A stretch of 64,000 nt of DNA from Strigamia acuminata (GCA_949358305.1 OX442314.1:34779608-34843607); one strand, 5' to 3'. Numbered from the stretch's first letter, positions 29,666 through 42,095 are shown. Notes: generated by a model from the letters alone, not told the origin. Numbers and translations: made by a program.

Positions 29666-32600
29666 GCTTTTGTAGAAGCGCGCAAAGCATTGCGGAGTAC
29701 CTGCTCTGCACGCAGGAGCAGCAAGCGGTACAGCCAATCTAGCTGCCTGATTTAACATTGTTGTCCCAAGAGCAGCAATCGGAAATGTAGAAAGCGGCGC
29801 CTAATCGCTTCAAACAACACGTTTTTGAAAAGTTTAATTCTTTTCATCACATATTGTCTATGTTATTATTCATTAAGCAGAGCCGGCTTGTGGGTCTTGC
29901 AAAAAATGTTTTTATTTTGGCAAAGTATTTTTTATCCCAAAAAGTTCATTTGTAAAGTAGATTGTCTCTAAAAAGAGTCTATTGCAGCACATGATAATGC
30001 ATTTATTTGCCTAAAAATGTCTAAAAATGCATTTATTTTCGCCAGGTCGCTTACTACGACAAGACTGAAACGTTGCAAATGAGATTGCACAAATTTTGAC
30101 AATTTTGCATTAAAATGACCCAAAAAAAATGCATTTTTACACGCAGATTGCAATTTGTCTGTCGAAAGAAACGTTTTCTAGTGGTTTCTGCAGATGATGA
30201 TGTTAATCTGAGCCAGCCATTTGATCTCTCTCGTTTACAATGCTACATGAAATACGGATTGCCGAAACGGGACTCAATTTTAAGATACAATCGGACTCTC
30301 CAACCCAGCTGGGTTTTGGAACACTAAAAAAACAAAAGCCGCATTGAACTTTACAAGTGTAGGGCCATCCACGTATTTGAAATGTTTCGCAACACCAAAA
30401 TATAGTAGGCACTTGATTCAAAATTTGATCGTGAAGATGGTGATGAGGAAACTGAAGTGTTTCATTATTGAACATTGCAATTATTGCACTAGAATGCAGA
30501 GAATTCTCCGCATTCATCGAGGTTTGATAACCGATCGAATGATTTGATTTTTTGACGTTTTTGATGGATTTAAATGTGAAAAAAAGTTATTTTTGGTTGG
30601 AAAATATCGATTTGAGCTCGAATTTTGATGAATTTGTTATGAAAATGTGAATTTTTGATGGTTTTTAACACTTTTAACCGATTTACATTCTGATTAATGT
30701 GGATACGTTTAGGAATTGTTCCATTTATGGTTTGTTTTGGCCAATCATGCGCTGTTTAGTTTCGTACTGACAATTTTGCATTAAAATAGCACGAAAAAAT
30801 GCATTTTTACACGCAGATTTCAATTTGTAAGTTTGCTTACTGTTAAAACTATTTATAGGAAAAGGCAAACTGTGTAAGATTTGTATTACTTTTCATTTTA
30901 ATTTTTTTTTCTCAAATATACTTGTAGAAAGTACGATTGGGAGGACAGCAGTGCCTGCATATGGACATGATCAAGATCTATTTTGAAAACGAATAATTAT
31001 ACAAAAAATATTTAATATTTTTGAAAAATTGTACTTCCTTATTTTAAATTTGATGTATTTTTCTTTCAATTGAATAAAAACATATATTTTAATTTTTTCA
31101 TCGATTTTTTCATTCCAACATGATTGACGGCCGGAAAATGAAGGCAAAATTGTCTATTTTAATAAAAATAAAAACATGATCAAATGTTGAAGAAAGAACT
31201 AGCTGCTAAGCTGATTGAAAAAAAAAGAATTTGAAACAAACGTCGAAGAAGTAGACACGATAAGAGCATCGTCCGATTTCGTGGGAAATGAGACGCGGCA
31301 TCGAAAAGTGATATCCTCGTAAGTTGCGAGGCAGGAAAGCCACGCGTAATGAACCTCGATTCAAGAAACGACCTTAAAGCCGAGACAGCAAATTACGTGA
31401 ATTAATTATAACCGTTGACTAAATGCAATTAAAAGTTTTATTCAACATATTGGAACGTATTGGAACACGTATTGCAACCAGTATTAGACACTCTGGATAA
31501 CTTTTTTAATGTTTTTGAGATGGCGGAAATGTAAAACCAAGATGAAACGATCATCGCTGTTCAAATATTCGTTCTAATGAACACGAACCAGATGTCGGAG
31601 ACGGACATGCATTTGGTCATCATTGACACAATTAGAGAGTCTCGTTTTAAAGGTGAAACGCAATAAATTGGCGGAATTTGTCATACTTATACTGAATTGG
31701 GAAATAAGACACGTGGACGACGAGAAAACAACACGACTTGGGACCATAGCTTTTGGATGAGAACAAAAAACCATTCGACTATTTTCCGACAGTTTCGAGC
31801 ACAGGACACATGTTTTATTGCAGTTTATCCAGTAGGAGGAGGTTTACCGCTCCCGTGGGCGACACAGACTTGCACATGCAGTTCTATAAAAATGAAGAAA
31901 CGACGATAATTTTTGATAACATCACAGAATAAAAATTCGTGTTTTTATTTCGAATTGAAAATGTAGCGGTCGGTTTATTTTGACGATCAAATTGAAGGCA
32001 GCAATTGCAGGCTTTTGCCAATCGGTGACAAGTATTTCTTCGACTTGGAAATCCACATGAAAATCTTGGAGAGTTGTATAAATGAGAGAGAAATTGCCGG
32101 GTAGTTGGCAAAATTAAAAATGTAAAAGTCAGTGCAGAAATTCGACGGAGAAATTAATATTTTCCCGAGAGTTGATAATTCCACTGATTTATGAATACAT
32201 CAGCACATTTTTGAATTCGTGGAAGATAAATTAGAGATAAACAAAATATATCGATCTCGTTCAGTTTGTGACGATTCTACTTTTGGTTGAATTATAAGCC
32301 ATTAAACGAGATAAATCGGTCGGAACAAGACATTGCTAAACCTAACAATAACCTAACCGAGATAAGCTACGAAATATGTGCAACGTGAATAAATAACCAG
32401 AATAGCAAATAACTTACGGTTTTCCATGTTTATTATCAATACAACTGGTTCTGGGTTCTGGGCATGTGTAAACATAACCGATCGTTTTTGACGTTGCAAT
32501 CGAATTCTTTCGAAGGTCGCCATGTCGTTTTTTCACTGTTCGATTGAATCTACGTTGGAACGACGTATCGTGGGCGGACATGAGTGTATCATGGTTTTGA

Positions 32601-32840
32601 TTATACAATACGAATGTAAATATAATCAGGTATGTGTTTATTTTGTAAATAAACTTTTAACACGAATAAACTTAAAAATGCATTGATTTGCCTAAAAAAG
32701 GTCTAACTTGCCTAAAAAAAGGTCTTTAATGCATGAAAATGTTTATAACTGCTTAAAAAAAATTTGTCGTTATTAAACCTGTTACTTTCTCTCCTAATTT
32801 TATGTTAAATGGGCCACACATAGTCTTTGCACTCGTTCCC
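29666..32840. other. MULE interior, AT-rich, no confident gene
   Basis: About 3.2 kb without a recognisable ORF. It contains a ~50-bp block with aaaatgcatttttacacgca twice (about 30105-30160 and 30775-30830) and runs of gcatttatttgcctaaaaat (29995, 32680). It may include remnants of the transposon's other genes. Confidence 0.35.
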
Positions 32841-32844
32841 GAAG

Positions 32845-34525
32845 CCTTCCAAGCCGGCCTCGCCATCAAACCGTATCAAACATTTTTTGCAAAGCAAAAG
32901 GTAGTTGTCACAAAGTCATTCATTACTTTAAAAAGAATTTCTTGCCTTTTAGTCCTAACTCAAAAAATGTAGCACCTATGTGCCAAGTCTAATCCCTATT
33001 GTTTCAAAGTTTCCTGTCCTTTATGCAAACTTTCCCTTTGCCGACCCAATGTCGCCAGACAGGCAATTATTTCAATTAACATAATTTAGATCTACGAAAA
33101 TACCCCTTTCCTTTGTGTAACTCAAAGGTTATAAAGACCCAAATTTTCCGATTCTCCTCACTTTTCGAAGTATCTTCTGCGTGCGTACCAACGTGCACCC
33201 AAAGATCCACTCCTTCGCAAACTGAACGCAAATTTAGGACGACCACTGAAAAACTCGATTCGAACTCTCCATTGACGGTAAGAAATTTATTGTATTGTTT
33301 CTTACCCTGTTGAATAGCTTCGAGTTGTTACATTAGTGAGACGTCTGATAATATTAACTCAGAATCGTGTATTTTCTTGAATTCTCTTCGAATTTAGGAA
33401 TCTCAACCCCTTATTGGAGGCTTTGTAAACGCGCATCACAGTACTTCGTGATTCTTGTTATATATATATACATATATATATATTGGATATGGTTTTATTA
33501 GATTATTAATTAGTTCTTAATAAATATGTTTATCTCTTAAATGTCACACACTTGTGTTGGCTCAACATGTTATTTTGATCACATTCACCTATCAAATCAC
33601 ATTGTCGATTGTTACGAAGTCGGATATTAATCCTTATTCACTTGTTTATTTCTTCTCTACACCTAAACTAATTTGTGGTCACATGTGCAGTGACCTCCCC
33701 TATCCCCCCTACCTCTGGAGTGACTCACGGCCGCATTCGATTGCAAACGATTTTCACTGATTTCATATTGACACTGCAAAGATTAATTTTACTGATTTCA
33801 TTTAATTATTCCTTTTTTTCTCTGATTTCATTTGAGATATTTTCGATTTATAGTGATTTCATTGATATATTAATAATTTTCATTGATTTCATTGAAATAT
33901 TCTTGATTTTCACTACTGATTTCATTGAAATACAGTATTCCTGATTTTCAGGGAATTTATACAGATCTTCAGTGGATTTATACTGATTTTCAGTGGATTT
34001 TTATTGATTTCCGTGGATTTAATGCAAAGCGATGTCGCCGAGATATTATTCGACAAACTCGCCACACAAAACATCAAATTAATCGAGTAAAAATTTAAAA
34101 AAATCAATAAATCGATTAATTTGATCAATTTCCAGATTAATTTTTCATCAGCAAATTTTCTAATCACCCACACAGGGGCGGATCTAGCTTTTCGGGGGCC
34201 CGGGGCTTGAGGTTTTTTCGGGGCACCTTTCACCCACATTTTTTAATCAATTTTCACGTGATTTTTTTTTTATTTATTTATTTTTTTATAATATTTTTTT
34301 TTTTTTTTTTTTTTTTAAGGAATTTAAGTGAAGTCACATTATTCAGCAATAGTCATTCTGTCCAAAAGACTATTTATTTCTGTACTAAGCCGTGGAATAG
34401 TAGGAAGTTTTCATTAGAAGCAACTCGCGCATTTCAATTCTTTTTAAGGTAATGACTTTGTGACCACAATCTTTTGCTATGCATAAAATGTTTGATACGG
34501 TTTGATTGCGAGGCCGGCTTGGAAC
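32845..34525. mobile_element. Foldback element with ~100-bp inverted arms
   Basis: The arm at 32850-32945 (tccaagccggcctcgccatc...) matches the arm at 34435-34520 inverted (gcgaggccggcttgga). The interior has TA microsatellite (33460-33482) and degenerate tgatttcattgaaat repeats (33750-34030) but no gene. Borders are approximate. Confidence 0.55.
34174..34240 (+). mobile_element. hAT-type terminus fragment
   Basis: The start caggggcggatctagc followed by a G/C-rich block resembles the ends of small hAT elements. The matching opposite terminus was not found. Confidence 0.3.
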
Positions 34526-35055
34526 AAAAAAATATATTTTTAGACTTTAAAATATAACTTAGCTAAAATATTAGACGCTTTTTAAAAAAAAACTTAGTCT
34601 ATATTTTGAAAACTTATATTTTAAAGTTGTTAGCAATGAGAGAGCGGCTGACAAGAGAATTGACAACTGTTCTGGTTGGAAAATGTGCACAAACTGATTT
34701 ATTCGAGCTCTTTACAATTAAAAAGTAAACAAAACAATTCTCGAACTTAAAATGTTACGACTTCTTCAATTGGTTGGCTTGACGCGACGTCATCAAACGA
34801 CACCGACAGGTGCGCTACGTGGCAGGTGTTCGCCCCAGGCGCAAGGTCATCGCACAGACGTGAGGTCATCCTATGGCCTCACAAAAGTCTAAAAATATAT
34901 TTTTTTGTTTCATTTCTTCTGGTAGAACTTACTGCTGCTATTCTCTTGGTTATTTTCTACTTTAGTATAAAGAAATTCTTACAATTCATCCAGAATTGTA
35001 TGTTAACTAAATTTCACGTCATTATGACGTAATTGTAAACTCTGCCAACGGAATT
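34526..35055. other. MULE interior, no gene seen
   Basis: AT-rich sequence with one more GC-rich patch (34780-34870). Short ORFs only. Confidence 0.35.
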
Positions 35056-35940
35056 TTTTCTTTAAAGATCATAGGAAAAGAAATAAAAAATTTCTCTCAT
35101 AGCTTTGAAATAACCATGTTAAATCAAAATAAATTAGGCGCATTCAATTCTAAATTACCAAATTCCGATTTCAAAAACTTGATTACAGAATCGGTTTTTA
35201 ACTTTTAACGAGTTAAACAACTAAACATCTGTAATGCAGGGAAGCATTACATATTAGACTTCTAAATCCTGTCCCTCTGTCCCTAAATAAAACACCGAAA
35301 TAAAAGAAGATACAGTAATTAAATAAAAAATAAAATTTTTGGCCAAAATAGAGCAACAACAAACCAAATCCCGCCAAAATTCGATCAAAAATGATCAAAT
35401 TCGCGTAAGATAGCTCAACAACAAAAATATAAAAATAAATAATACTGTAATTTGTATTAACGACAATCAAAAATCTAATAGTTTTGCATTTTCCGCTACA
35501 AAGCCGTCGCCGGTTGCTAGGAGACAGCGAGACGGCTGCACTGTAATGCGCGTTGATTCGTTCGTAAATTGGTTGTTTTTTTTTGTTTGATACATTTAAT
35601 CGGAAAACTTTTTGATTTGATTTGATTTATTGAAAAGAGGAGCCAGGGCCGTTTCTACCTATGAGGCGAAGAGGCGGCCGCCAGGTGGCCATGCCGTGGT
35701 AAGTAACTTTACCAAGGCCGCCTCTTTGCCTCATAGGTAGAAACGGCCCTGAGAGGAGCGAAAAGTGTATCTTAATTATGCGTTTTTAAGATTTTTCATT
35801 CGAAATTCGAAAGTTAGATTACATTGCATCTGCCATGCGGCTAAAAGTTATTCATTTAAAATGGGTACATAACCTTTTTTAAGGTTATTTCAAAGCTATG
35901 AGAGAAATTTTTTATTGCTCTTCCTATGACCTTAAAGGAT
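35056..35940. repeat. Inverted repeat pair (~60-65 bp arms) enclosing a MITE
   Basis: 35056-35114 (tttctctcatagctttgaaa) pairs with 35874-35940 (tttcaaagctatgagagaaa). The sequence 35114-35212 recurs as a direct repeat at 38728-38835. Confidence 0.65.
35644..35751. mobile_element. 108-bp hAT MITE with perfect 8-bp target duplication
   Basis: Ends cagggccgtttctacctatg and its inverse, ~25-bp inverted repeats. The duplication agaggagc is at 35636-35643 and 35752-35759. No coding capacity. Confidence 0.9.
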
Positions 35941-36192
35941 TTTGAAGAGATTTGAATTTTTTTCCATCGTTTTTTGAATAAAACTCATTTTTTTGCGGTT
36001 TTTTTTAAAAATAAAATTGAATTTTTCATCAATTTTGAATTAAATTGAGTTTTTAAAAAAATGTTTTTGAATCAAATTGAATTCTCAAAAGATTTACATG
36101 AGGCTTTGTGATGTTATTTTGTAAATTTTTAATTTATTAATTCTTTATTAATTCTTTTAATTTTACAGCGGATATCAATATCAAATACAGAC

Positions 36193-37365
36193 ATGCAAGC
36201 CACTATCATCGAAGGATTCCGAAAGAATTCTAAGCTGTATTTAATAGATGGACTACTCTATAGGCGCGATTCCTCAAAGGACAATAAAGCATACCTGTCG
36301 TGCAATGACAGAGCTTGTAGTGGAAGGGCGATTTTGCAAACAATCACAAATGAATCACTAATTTCAAAAGAACATAATTTAGCACATCTGGATGCACACG
36401 TAGATGTAGCAAACAGGCAGTTTGCAGTTGTCGTTAAAACACGTGCTGAAGAAGAACCTTCAGTTAGCTTACGCACCATTTACCATGCCGCTGGTTTAGA
36501 GATCCCTGAAGCAACGACATCATTCAGGTCTGCGGAGTCGGGAATGGCAAAGAGGCGGCGTCTGAATTTCCCAGTATTGCCTGACACTTCAGAGGAGTTA
36601 GCCCAGCTGTTACCCGAAATAATGCATGGCCAAACGATTGGAGAAGAGATTTTTTTTCGAGAGCGACTGGTTGCGGGTGATGTAGAGATGTTAGTTTTCG
36701 CAGGGCCTCGAATGGTCACTGCCGCGACGAATGCTACGCTTTACCAGATGGATGGGACATTTACAGTTGTTCCGTTACCTTATTACCAACTGTTCACCAT
36801 ATTCGCCATTACGAACGGATTTGCACTGCCTGTTCTGTTTGTGCTTATGACAGGCAAGACCCAGGCTGCGTACGAGACTTTGCTACGGTATGCAAAGAGC
36901 CTTAACTTAATGCGAGCTCAGGACCTAACCATTATCACCGACTTCGAGACAGGCTTGCTGCCAGCCATTCACCAACAGCTGCCTAATGCCCGGCACCACG
37001 GCTGCTACTTCCACTATTGCCAGGCTCTCTGGAGGAAAGTTCAAAGTCTGCGAATGATAAGAGAATACCGAACTGTGGTTGAGATCAAAAGCATCGATTG
37101 TTGTACCCGCACCGATTGTTGTACCCGCACCGATTGTTGTACCCGCACCAATGCCTGTTGCTCGGCCACGCCCAAACACGCGCGCCCGTGTGCGAGATGC
37201 AAATGTAGTACCACCTGTAGTTGCGCCACGAGATGCAAATGTAGTACCACCTGTAGTTGCTCCACGAGATGCAGACGACATGAACTGCATAATATGTCTA
37301 ACTGCCAGAAAGAATGCCATTTTTCTGCCATGTGCACATGGCCACTGCTGCTTGCCTTGCAGTGA
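36193..37365 (+). CDS. MULE transposase with FLYWCH zinc finger
   Basis: The protein would cut and join the ends of the surrounding transposon. Residues about 8-75 form a FLYWCH-type finger (FRKNSKLYLIDG, CNDRACSGRA, HNLAH). Residues about 187-290 match the MULE transposase core: DGTFTVVP, ITDFETG and CYFHYCQALWRKVQ, with the first two Asp positions kept. After about residue 295 the frame enters Cys/Thr-rich repeats (DCCTRT x3) and ends, while the +1 frame continues as a Pro-rich linker and RING finger (37079-37480). The C-terminal third of a usual MULE transposase is therefore missing in this frame, by deletion, frameshift or an unseen intron. An acceptor-like tttacag lies at 36168, so an upstream exon is possible. 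Confidence 0.7.
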   Translation: MQATIIEGFRKNSKLYLIDGLLYRRDSSKDNKAYLSCNDRACSGRAILQTITNESLISKEHNLAHLDAHVDVANRQFAVVVKTRAEEEPSVSLRTIYHAAGLEIPEATTSFRSAESGMAKRRRLNFPVLPDTSEELAQLLPEIMHGQTIGEEIFFRERLVAGDVEMLVFAGPRMVTAATNATLYQMDGTFTVVPLPYYQLFTIFAITNGFALPVLFVLMTGKTQAAYETLLRYAKSLNLMRAQDLTIITDFETGLLPAIHQQLPNARHHGCYFHYCQALWRKVQSLRMIREYRTVVEIKSIDCCTRTDCCTRTDCCTRTNACCSATPKHARPCARCKCSTTCSCATRCKCSTTCSCSTRCRRHELHNMSNCQKECHFSAMCTWPLLLALQ

Positions 37366-37480
37366 GCGGGTGATGCGTGGAGAATATACGGATGCCGCGG
37401 GAGTTCAGCGTGTGGGTAGAAGACCTCATTGCCCCTTCTGCCGTGGTCGCGTGGTTAGCGTGCTCAGAATTTTTCTCTAA
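37079..37480 (+). CDS. RING-finger frame overlapping the transposase 3' end
   Basis: Open in the +1 frame relative to the transposase. Repeats IVVPAP (three) and RDANVVPPVVAP (two) precede a C3HC4 RING of the IAP type: CIICLTARKNAIFLPCAHGHCCLPC and CPFCRGRV, given here in two parts as residues 70-94 and about 122-129. Such RINGs act as ubiquitin E3 ligases in known families. It ends in TAA. Probably the original C-terminus of a transposase-RING fusion, now out of frame or reached by splicing. Confidence 0.6.
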   Translation: MRSKASIVVPAPIVVPAPIVVPAPMPVARPRPNTRARVRDANVVPPVVAPRDANVVPPVVAPRDADDMNCIICLTARKNAIFLPCAHGHCCLPCSERVMRGEYTDAAGVQRVGRRPHCPFCRGRVVSVLRIFL

Positions 37481-38866
37481 GATGTCATTTTCTTTTTTTA
37501 CATAATAAACATTATATTCCAATATTTTAAAACCGCAATAAACAATTTAAAACTGCTAGAATTCATTCGAAATTGGAATAAAAACATGAAATTAGTGCAT
37601 TATTTGCCTCTTTAACTTCCTTGACCGCAACACTCCGAAGTGCTTCAAATTTCCCACTCACTTTGTAAGCGTTTTAAATACACACTAGGCTCGTTTGAGA
37701 AAATGATTTGTCCGTGTCCTCGTTCACTTTTCGATCTGCGCGACGGTCGACAGTCGATGGCTGACGGCCGTCGGACGTCGTACGTCGACTGTCGACCGTC
37801 AACTGTCGAATGTCGTGGCCGTCAGCTGAAGACTGTCGCGTCCGTCGGATGACAACAGCTGACGGTCAATCATGCTTTATTAGTTCGTTAGTTCATTTTT
37901 AACTTTGCTAAATGTTTTTTCATTCTTGTACAGTCACATCTTATTATTTCATTCGGTTTTGTTCCAATCAATAAATAAATAAATACTCTTAATTTAAGAA
38001 AAAAAATTCAATATTATATTTATTCGCATTAAATTACAATTTGTATGCAAATTAAACAATTTTGCTAGATGAGCAAAAAGACACTCAGATGTGCGATCAC
38101 ATACTATTTGCTATGGCGTATTGGCGAAGGAAATGCTTTTAACGACGATGGATTTAATTAAGCGTTGTTCAACAGCAAAAACAATTTTACAATGCTGGCA
38201 TATGTGGATCTGTGTGGATGTTAAAGCAAATATCGTGTGTTATGTGAAAAATAGAAAATTACAGCAAATAATCCAAAATACCAGCATCCAAAAATTTTAA
38301 AAAATTAAAAAAAAAATAGCCGAAAATTATCAAAATAACCTGAAGTAACACCAAATAACAACAAAAAAATTACCGAAAATAACAGAAAATAACAGAGAAT
38401 CATCAAAAATTACCAAAAAAATAGAAAAAAAATTGACGGTTTTAGGATTTAGTGTATTATTTTGGTGGTGATAAGTTGGCAGTAAAAACCTTAGCGGTTT
38501 GGAATGGGTGGTGGTGTTGTGCTATGCTATGCAGCTAAAACAGCTTTACATGACACTTTACAATAATTAAATGCACATATTTAAAATATTTAAAAAAAAT
38601 TATAAGTACCGGTATACATTATAAATACACCATAATTTGTGATAAAAGATGTTGTAGATGTGTATGTTTTGTGATGTTAAACGACTTTTGAATGCAGCTA
38701 TTGTGTACTTTTTAAAAATCTTCATAATAACCATGTTAAATCAAAATAAATTAGGCGCATTCAATTCTAAATTACAAAAATCCGATTTCAAAAACTTGAT
38801 TACAGAATTGGTTTTTAACTTTGAACGAGTTAAAAACCGATAATCAAGTTTTTGATTATCTATTTA
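37481..38866. other. MULE interior, right side, repeats only
   Basis: 37725-37860 is a cluster of GTCGAC, GTCGAT and GACGGTC motifs in both orientations. The rest is AT-rich, with aaattaccgaaaataacag-type repeats (38300-38430). No gene seen. Confidence 0.4.
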
Positions 38867-40198
38867 AATTATTATTTATTTTTTAAAGACCTGAGAACCG
38901 ACCAAACACTGCCCGCATTTGCGCGATCGAATGCAGCCAAACATCCGCCGCATTCGATCGCCCAAATACGGCCGGTGTTTGGCTGTATTCGATCGCCCAA
39001 ATACGGCGGGTGTTTAGCTGTATTCGATCGCGCAAATGCGGCGGGTGTTTGGCTGTATTCGATCGCCCAAATACGGCGGGTGTTTAGCTGTATTCGATCG
39101 CGCAAATGCGGCGGGTGTTTGGCTGTATTCGATCGCCCAAATACGGCGGGTGTTTAGCTGTATTCGATCGCGCAAATGCGGCATGTGTAAAAATCGATTG
39201 GTACTGTTGCGGATCAGCTAGCAATACGTTCTTGTAGCCTACCAATATTAGGCCAATATTGGCTTTAGCACTGTGACATCCGGTCACTTCTCGCCTGGCA
39301 TCACGTCCACAGTTCGTTTGCTTTAGGGAATCACGTCCACTCAACGTTCTGTTTAATTCGTCTTATTTAAACAGCAGAACTTCCTAAATAAATCAGTCGA
39401 CCAGTTTAAACAAACCAAGCAAACCAAGCACTTTAAATACACACTCGGCTCGTTCAATTTCAATTCGCCATTGGAAACGCAAAACCCTTTTCAATGGCGA
39501 AATTCAGCACACACATATTCGCCATTGGTCACGTTTTTGCGTTTCCAACGGCGAAATTCAGCACACACATATTCGCCATTGGTCACGTTTTTGCGTTTCC
39601 AACGGCGAAATTCAGCACACACATATTTGCCATTGGTCACGTTTTTGCGTTTCCAATGGCGAAATTCAGCACACACATATTCGCCATTGGTCACGTTTTT
39701 GCGTTTCCAATGGCGAAATTCAGCACACACATATTCGCCATTGGTCACGTTTTTGCGTTTCCAATGGCGAAATTCAGCACACACATATTCGCCATTGGTC
39801 ACGTTTTTGCGTTTCCAATGGCGAAATTCAGCACACACATATTCGCCATTGGTCACGTTTTTGCGTTTCCAATGGCGAAATTCAGCACACACATATTCGC
39901 CATTGGTCACGTTTTTGCGTTTCCAATGGCGAATTTCAACATGCACATATTCGCCATTGGAAGCGTAAAAACGTTCCCAATGGCGAATTTTACATTAAAA
40001 ACAAATCTCCCACATTCGCCCTTGGAAACAGAAAATATCTTTCCAATGGCGAATGTGGGAAATAAAACATTCCTGCACTCAAAAAACGTTTCCAATGGCG
40101 AATTTAATAAAATTTGCCATTGGAAACGTCAAAATAGGTTTCTAAAGGCGAATTTCCAAAATTCGCCCTTAGACGATTCGCCGTTGGAACAGGTACCC
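38867..40198 (-). repeat. Right terminal inverted repeat of the MULE
   Basis: Inverse of 15277-16325 but longer: more 33-bp units (38910-39185) and about nine 54-bp units (39470-39960). Long ORFs across it (up to 247 aa) translate only the 54-bp unit. Confidence 0.85.
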
Positions 40199-40206
40199 AT
40201 GAATAT

Positions 40207-41115
40207 CTTTAAAATCATAAAAATATTTTGTATCTAAAAGTTAAAAAGTAAATTTTTGAATTCATAAGTGGACTTTTAGCAACTGAAAACTGACTTGCGG
40301 AAAAGAACGATTTACCACTGAGCTAGTGCCATTTCACACGGAATTAGTGCCATTTCACACGGAATTAGTGCCATTTCACACGGAATTAGTGCCATTTCAC
40401 AATAAATTAGTGCCATTTCACAATGAATTAGTGCCATTTCACAATGAATTAGTGCCATTTCACACTGAATTAGTGCCATTTCCAACGGAATTAGTGTTTT
40501 TTCACCCAAAATTAATGTCATTTCACACAGAATTAATGTCATTTCACCAGAAAAAATGCCATTAAGTACCATTTTACACAGAAAAAAATGCCATTTTACG
40601 CTGAAAAATACCATTTACCGCAGAAAAAAATACCATTTTACACTTACTCGTAAACAATACCTTTTTACTTTAAACAAATACCATTTTACTCTAAACAAAT
40701 GCCATTTTACTGTAAGCAAATATCATTTTAGTCTAAACAAATGCCATTTTACGCTAAAAAATGCCACTTTACGCTAAACAATATAATTTTACACAATTTT
40801 AAGTTATAAAATTGCCATTTCAAGCTATAAAAATGCCATTTCAAACTGTAATAATGCCATTTCAAGCTGTAAACATGCGGTTTATAAACGAAAGTGCCAT
40901 TTTTAACAAGAGATATGCCATTTTAAACATTTGCTATTTTATACTAGATAAATGCCATTTTATGCCATATGTACAATAGCATTTTTTGCTAATTAAGTAA
41001 AATTTTACGCTATGAAAATGCCATTTTATGCTAGAAAAGTGCCATTTTAGGCTAGGAAAGTGCCATTTTAGGCTAGAAAAGTCTCATTATGTTACAAAAA
41101 GTGCCATTTTTAAAT
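40207..41115. repeat. Array spacer and GCCATTT minisatellites
   Basis: A conserved spacer (40207-40320), about twelve ttagtgccatttcacacgga units (40325-40560), mixed TACACAG, ACTCTAAAC and ACGCTA units (40560-40790), then CAAGCTAT and similar units to about 41110. It continues the array interrupted at 15276. Confidence 0.85.
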
Positions 41116-41480
41116 AAAAATTGGAATTGTAAACTTACCATACGTGTGTATATGTACAGTATAAAAAAATGCATGTTAAACCGTAATGCTAAAAAGTGCA
41201 TTTCTATTGTTCAAAAGTGTCTTGGTGTAATGAAAAATATATTTGTAAATTGTAACGCACAAAAGTGCACTCCTTCACAATAAAAATAGTGGAAAGGAAA
41301 TGAAACAAACAATAAATCTTTGTGCACACAACATATTTTCATGTAGGAGAAACAATACAATTGTAGTTTTACAGTTTGTTGACATTTTAAACGAAAATAG
41401 ACAAGACGAATTTTGGTTTTGTTTTGTCTTTTTTGTTTGCCATTTTAATATCGGTTGTTCTTCGCAAACTATTTTATGAA

Positions 41481-41739
41481 TCAGTTGAAGATGCGGAATA
41501 TTCGGTTGCGTCGGAGGCTTCGCCAGAGGTAACGACAAATTCTCGCTGACAATGTCAACACTCCTATAAAAACCAGGGCGAAGCATATACCAACAAACAA
41601 AGAGGCTTCGCCGTGAGATGCCTTGGCTCCGGCAATTTTCTCCGAGGTGGTTAAATCTCGCCTCTGGTTCACGAGTGGTACCGTCCATTTGCAGTGATCA
41701 TCTTGCAGTTTAACGCTCGTATCGACTTGGCTGGATTGC
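41481..41739 (-). CDS. Orphan terminal exon B1
   Basis: The acceptor ttatag ends at 41740 and the exon opens G CAA TCC: QSSQVDT, DDHCKW, then a 45-residue linker, the transmembrane run FVGICFALVFIGVLTL and the basic tail RYLWRSLRRNR ending IFN-TGA. Phase and motif match the family. The nearest candidate exons 1-2 are at 50325-50662, beyond the BEL insertion, so use would need an ~8.6 kb intron. The 3' flank (41280-41470) is conserved with other B1 copies. Confidence 0.5.
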
Positions 41740-42095
41740 CTATAACGGAATTAGTTTGTTAGCGAGTGTTGTTTGAGTGCCACTTGGTCTAGAATTACGT
41801 GCGAATTTATAAACAGAATAAAAACTATTCTGCGTATTTTGTATTGTTTGCATTGATGTGTATCGTTTTATTGCTTGTAATTGGATTTAATTGTAAAATA
41901 TTTTTTTGATTGACAGGAAGTAAGTCTGAAATTCGTTACTTTTGATGTGTATCGTATGGTTTTTGACTCCGAAATTTGACTTTTACGACAATCGCTAAGA
42001 ATGTCGAATTAAATTATCAATTGTGTGTATTCAATTATGTGTGAACGGGATCCAGCGAAGTCGATTCCGCTTGTTTCAAATGGCGTGCTTGGAGT
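41740..42095. other. Conserved B1-upstream spacer, broken at ~42036
   Basis: Similarity to the other spacers stops near 42036 and array sequence resumes only near 49900. The interval is foreign DNA, including the BEL element. Confidence 0.45.

Larger units (their letters stand above)
15277..40198. mobile_element. Giant MULE-like DNA transposon with nested insertions
   Basis: The terminal arms are inverted copies: the left end ggggtgccgttccaacggcg matches the reverse of the right end. The sequence atgaatat is duplicated at 15269-15276 and 40199-40206, an 8-bp target duplication of the size expected for MULE or hAT elements. Removing both termini restores the array spacer as seen at 10520-10575. 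Length is 24,922 bp, or about 12.6 kb once the nested gypsy element (17326-29665) is subtracted. The interior holds a FLYWCH/MULE transposase and RING frame (36193-37480) and several MITEs. Long complex terminal repeats are typical of MULEs. Whether the transposase is still functional is doubtful. Confidence 0.75.

Noticed and set aside
39471-40237. ORFs of 151-247 aa in the right MULE terminal repeat
   Set aside because: The 54-bp unit is 18 codons, so frames stay open by periodicity. The same sequence inverted at the left end is broken differently.
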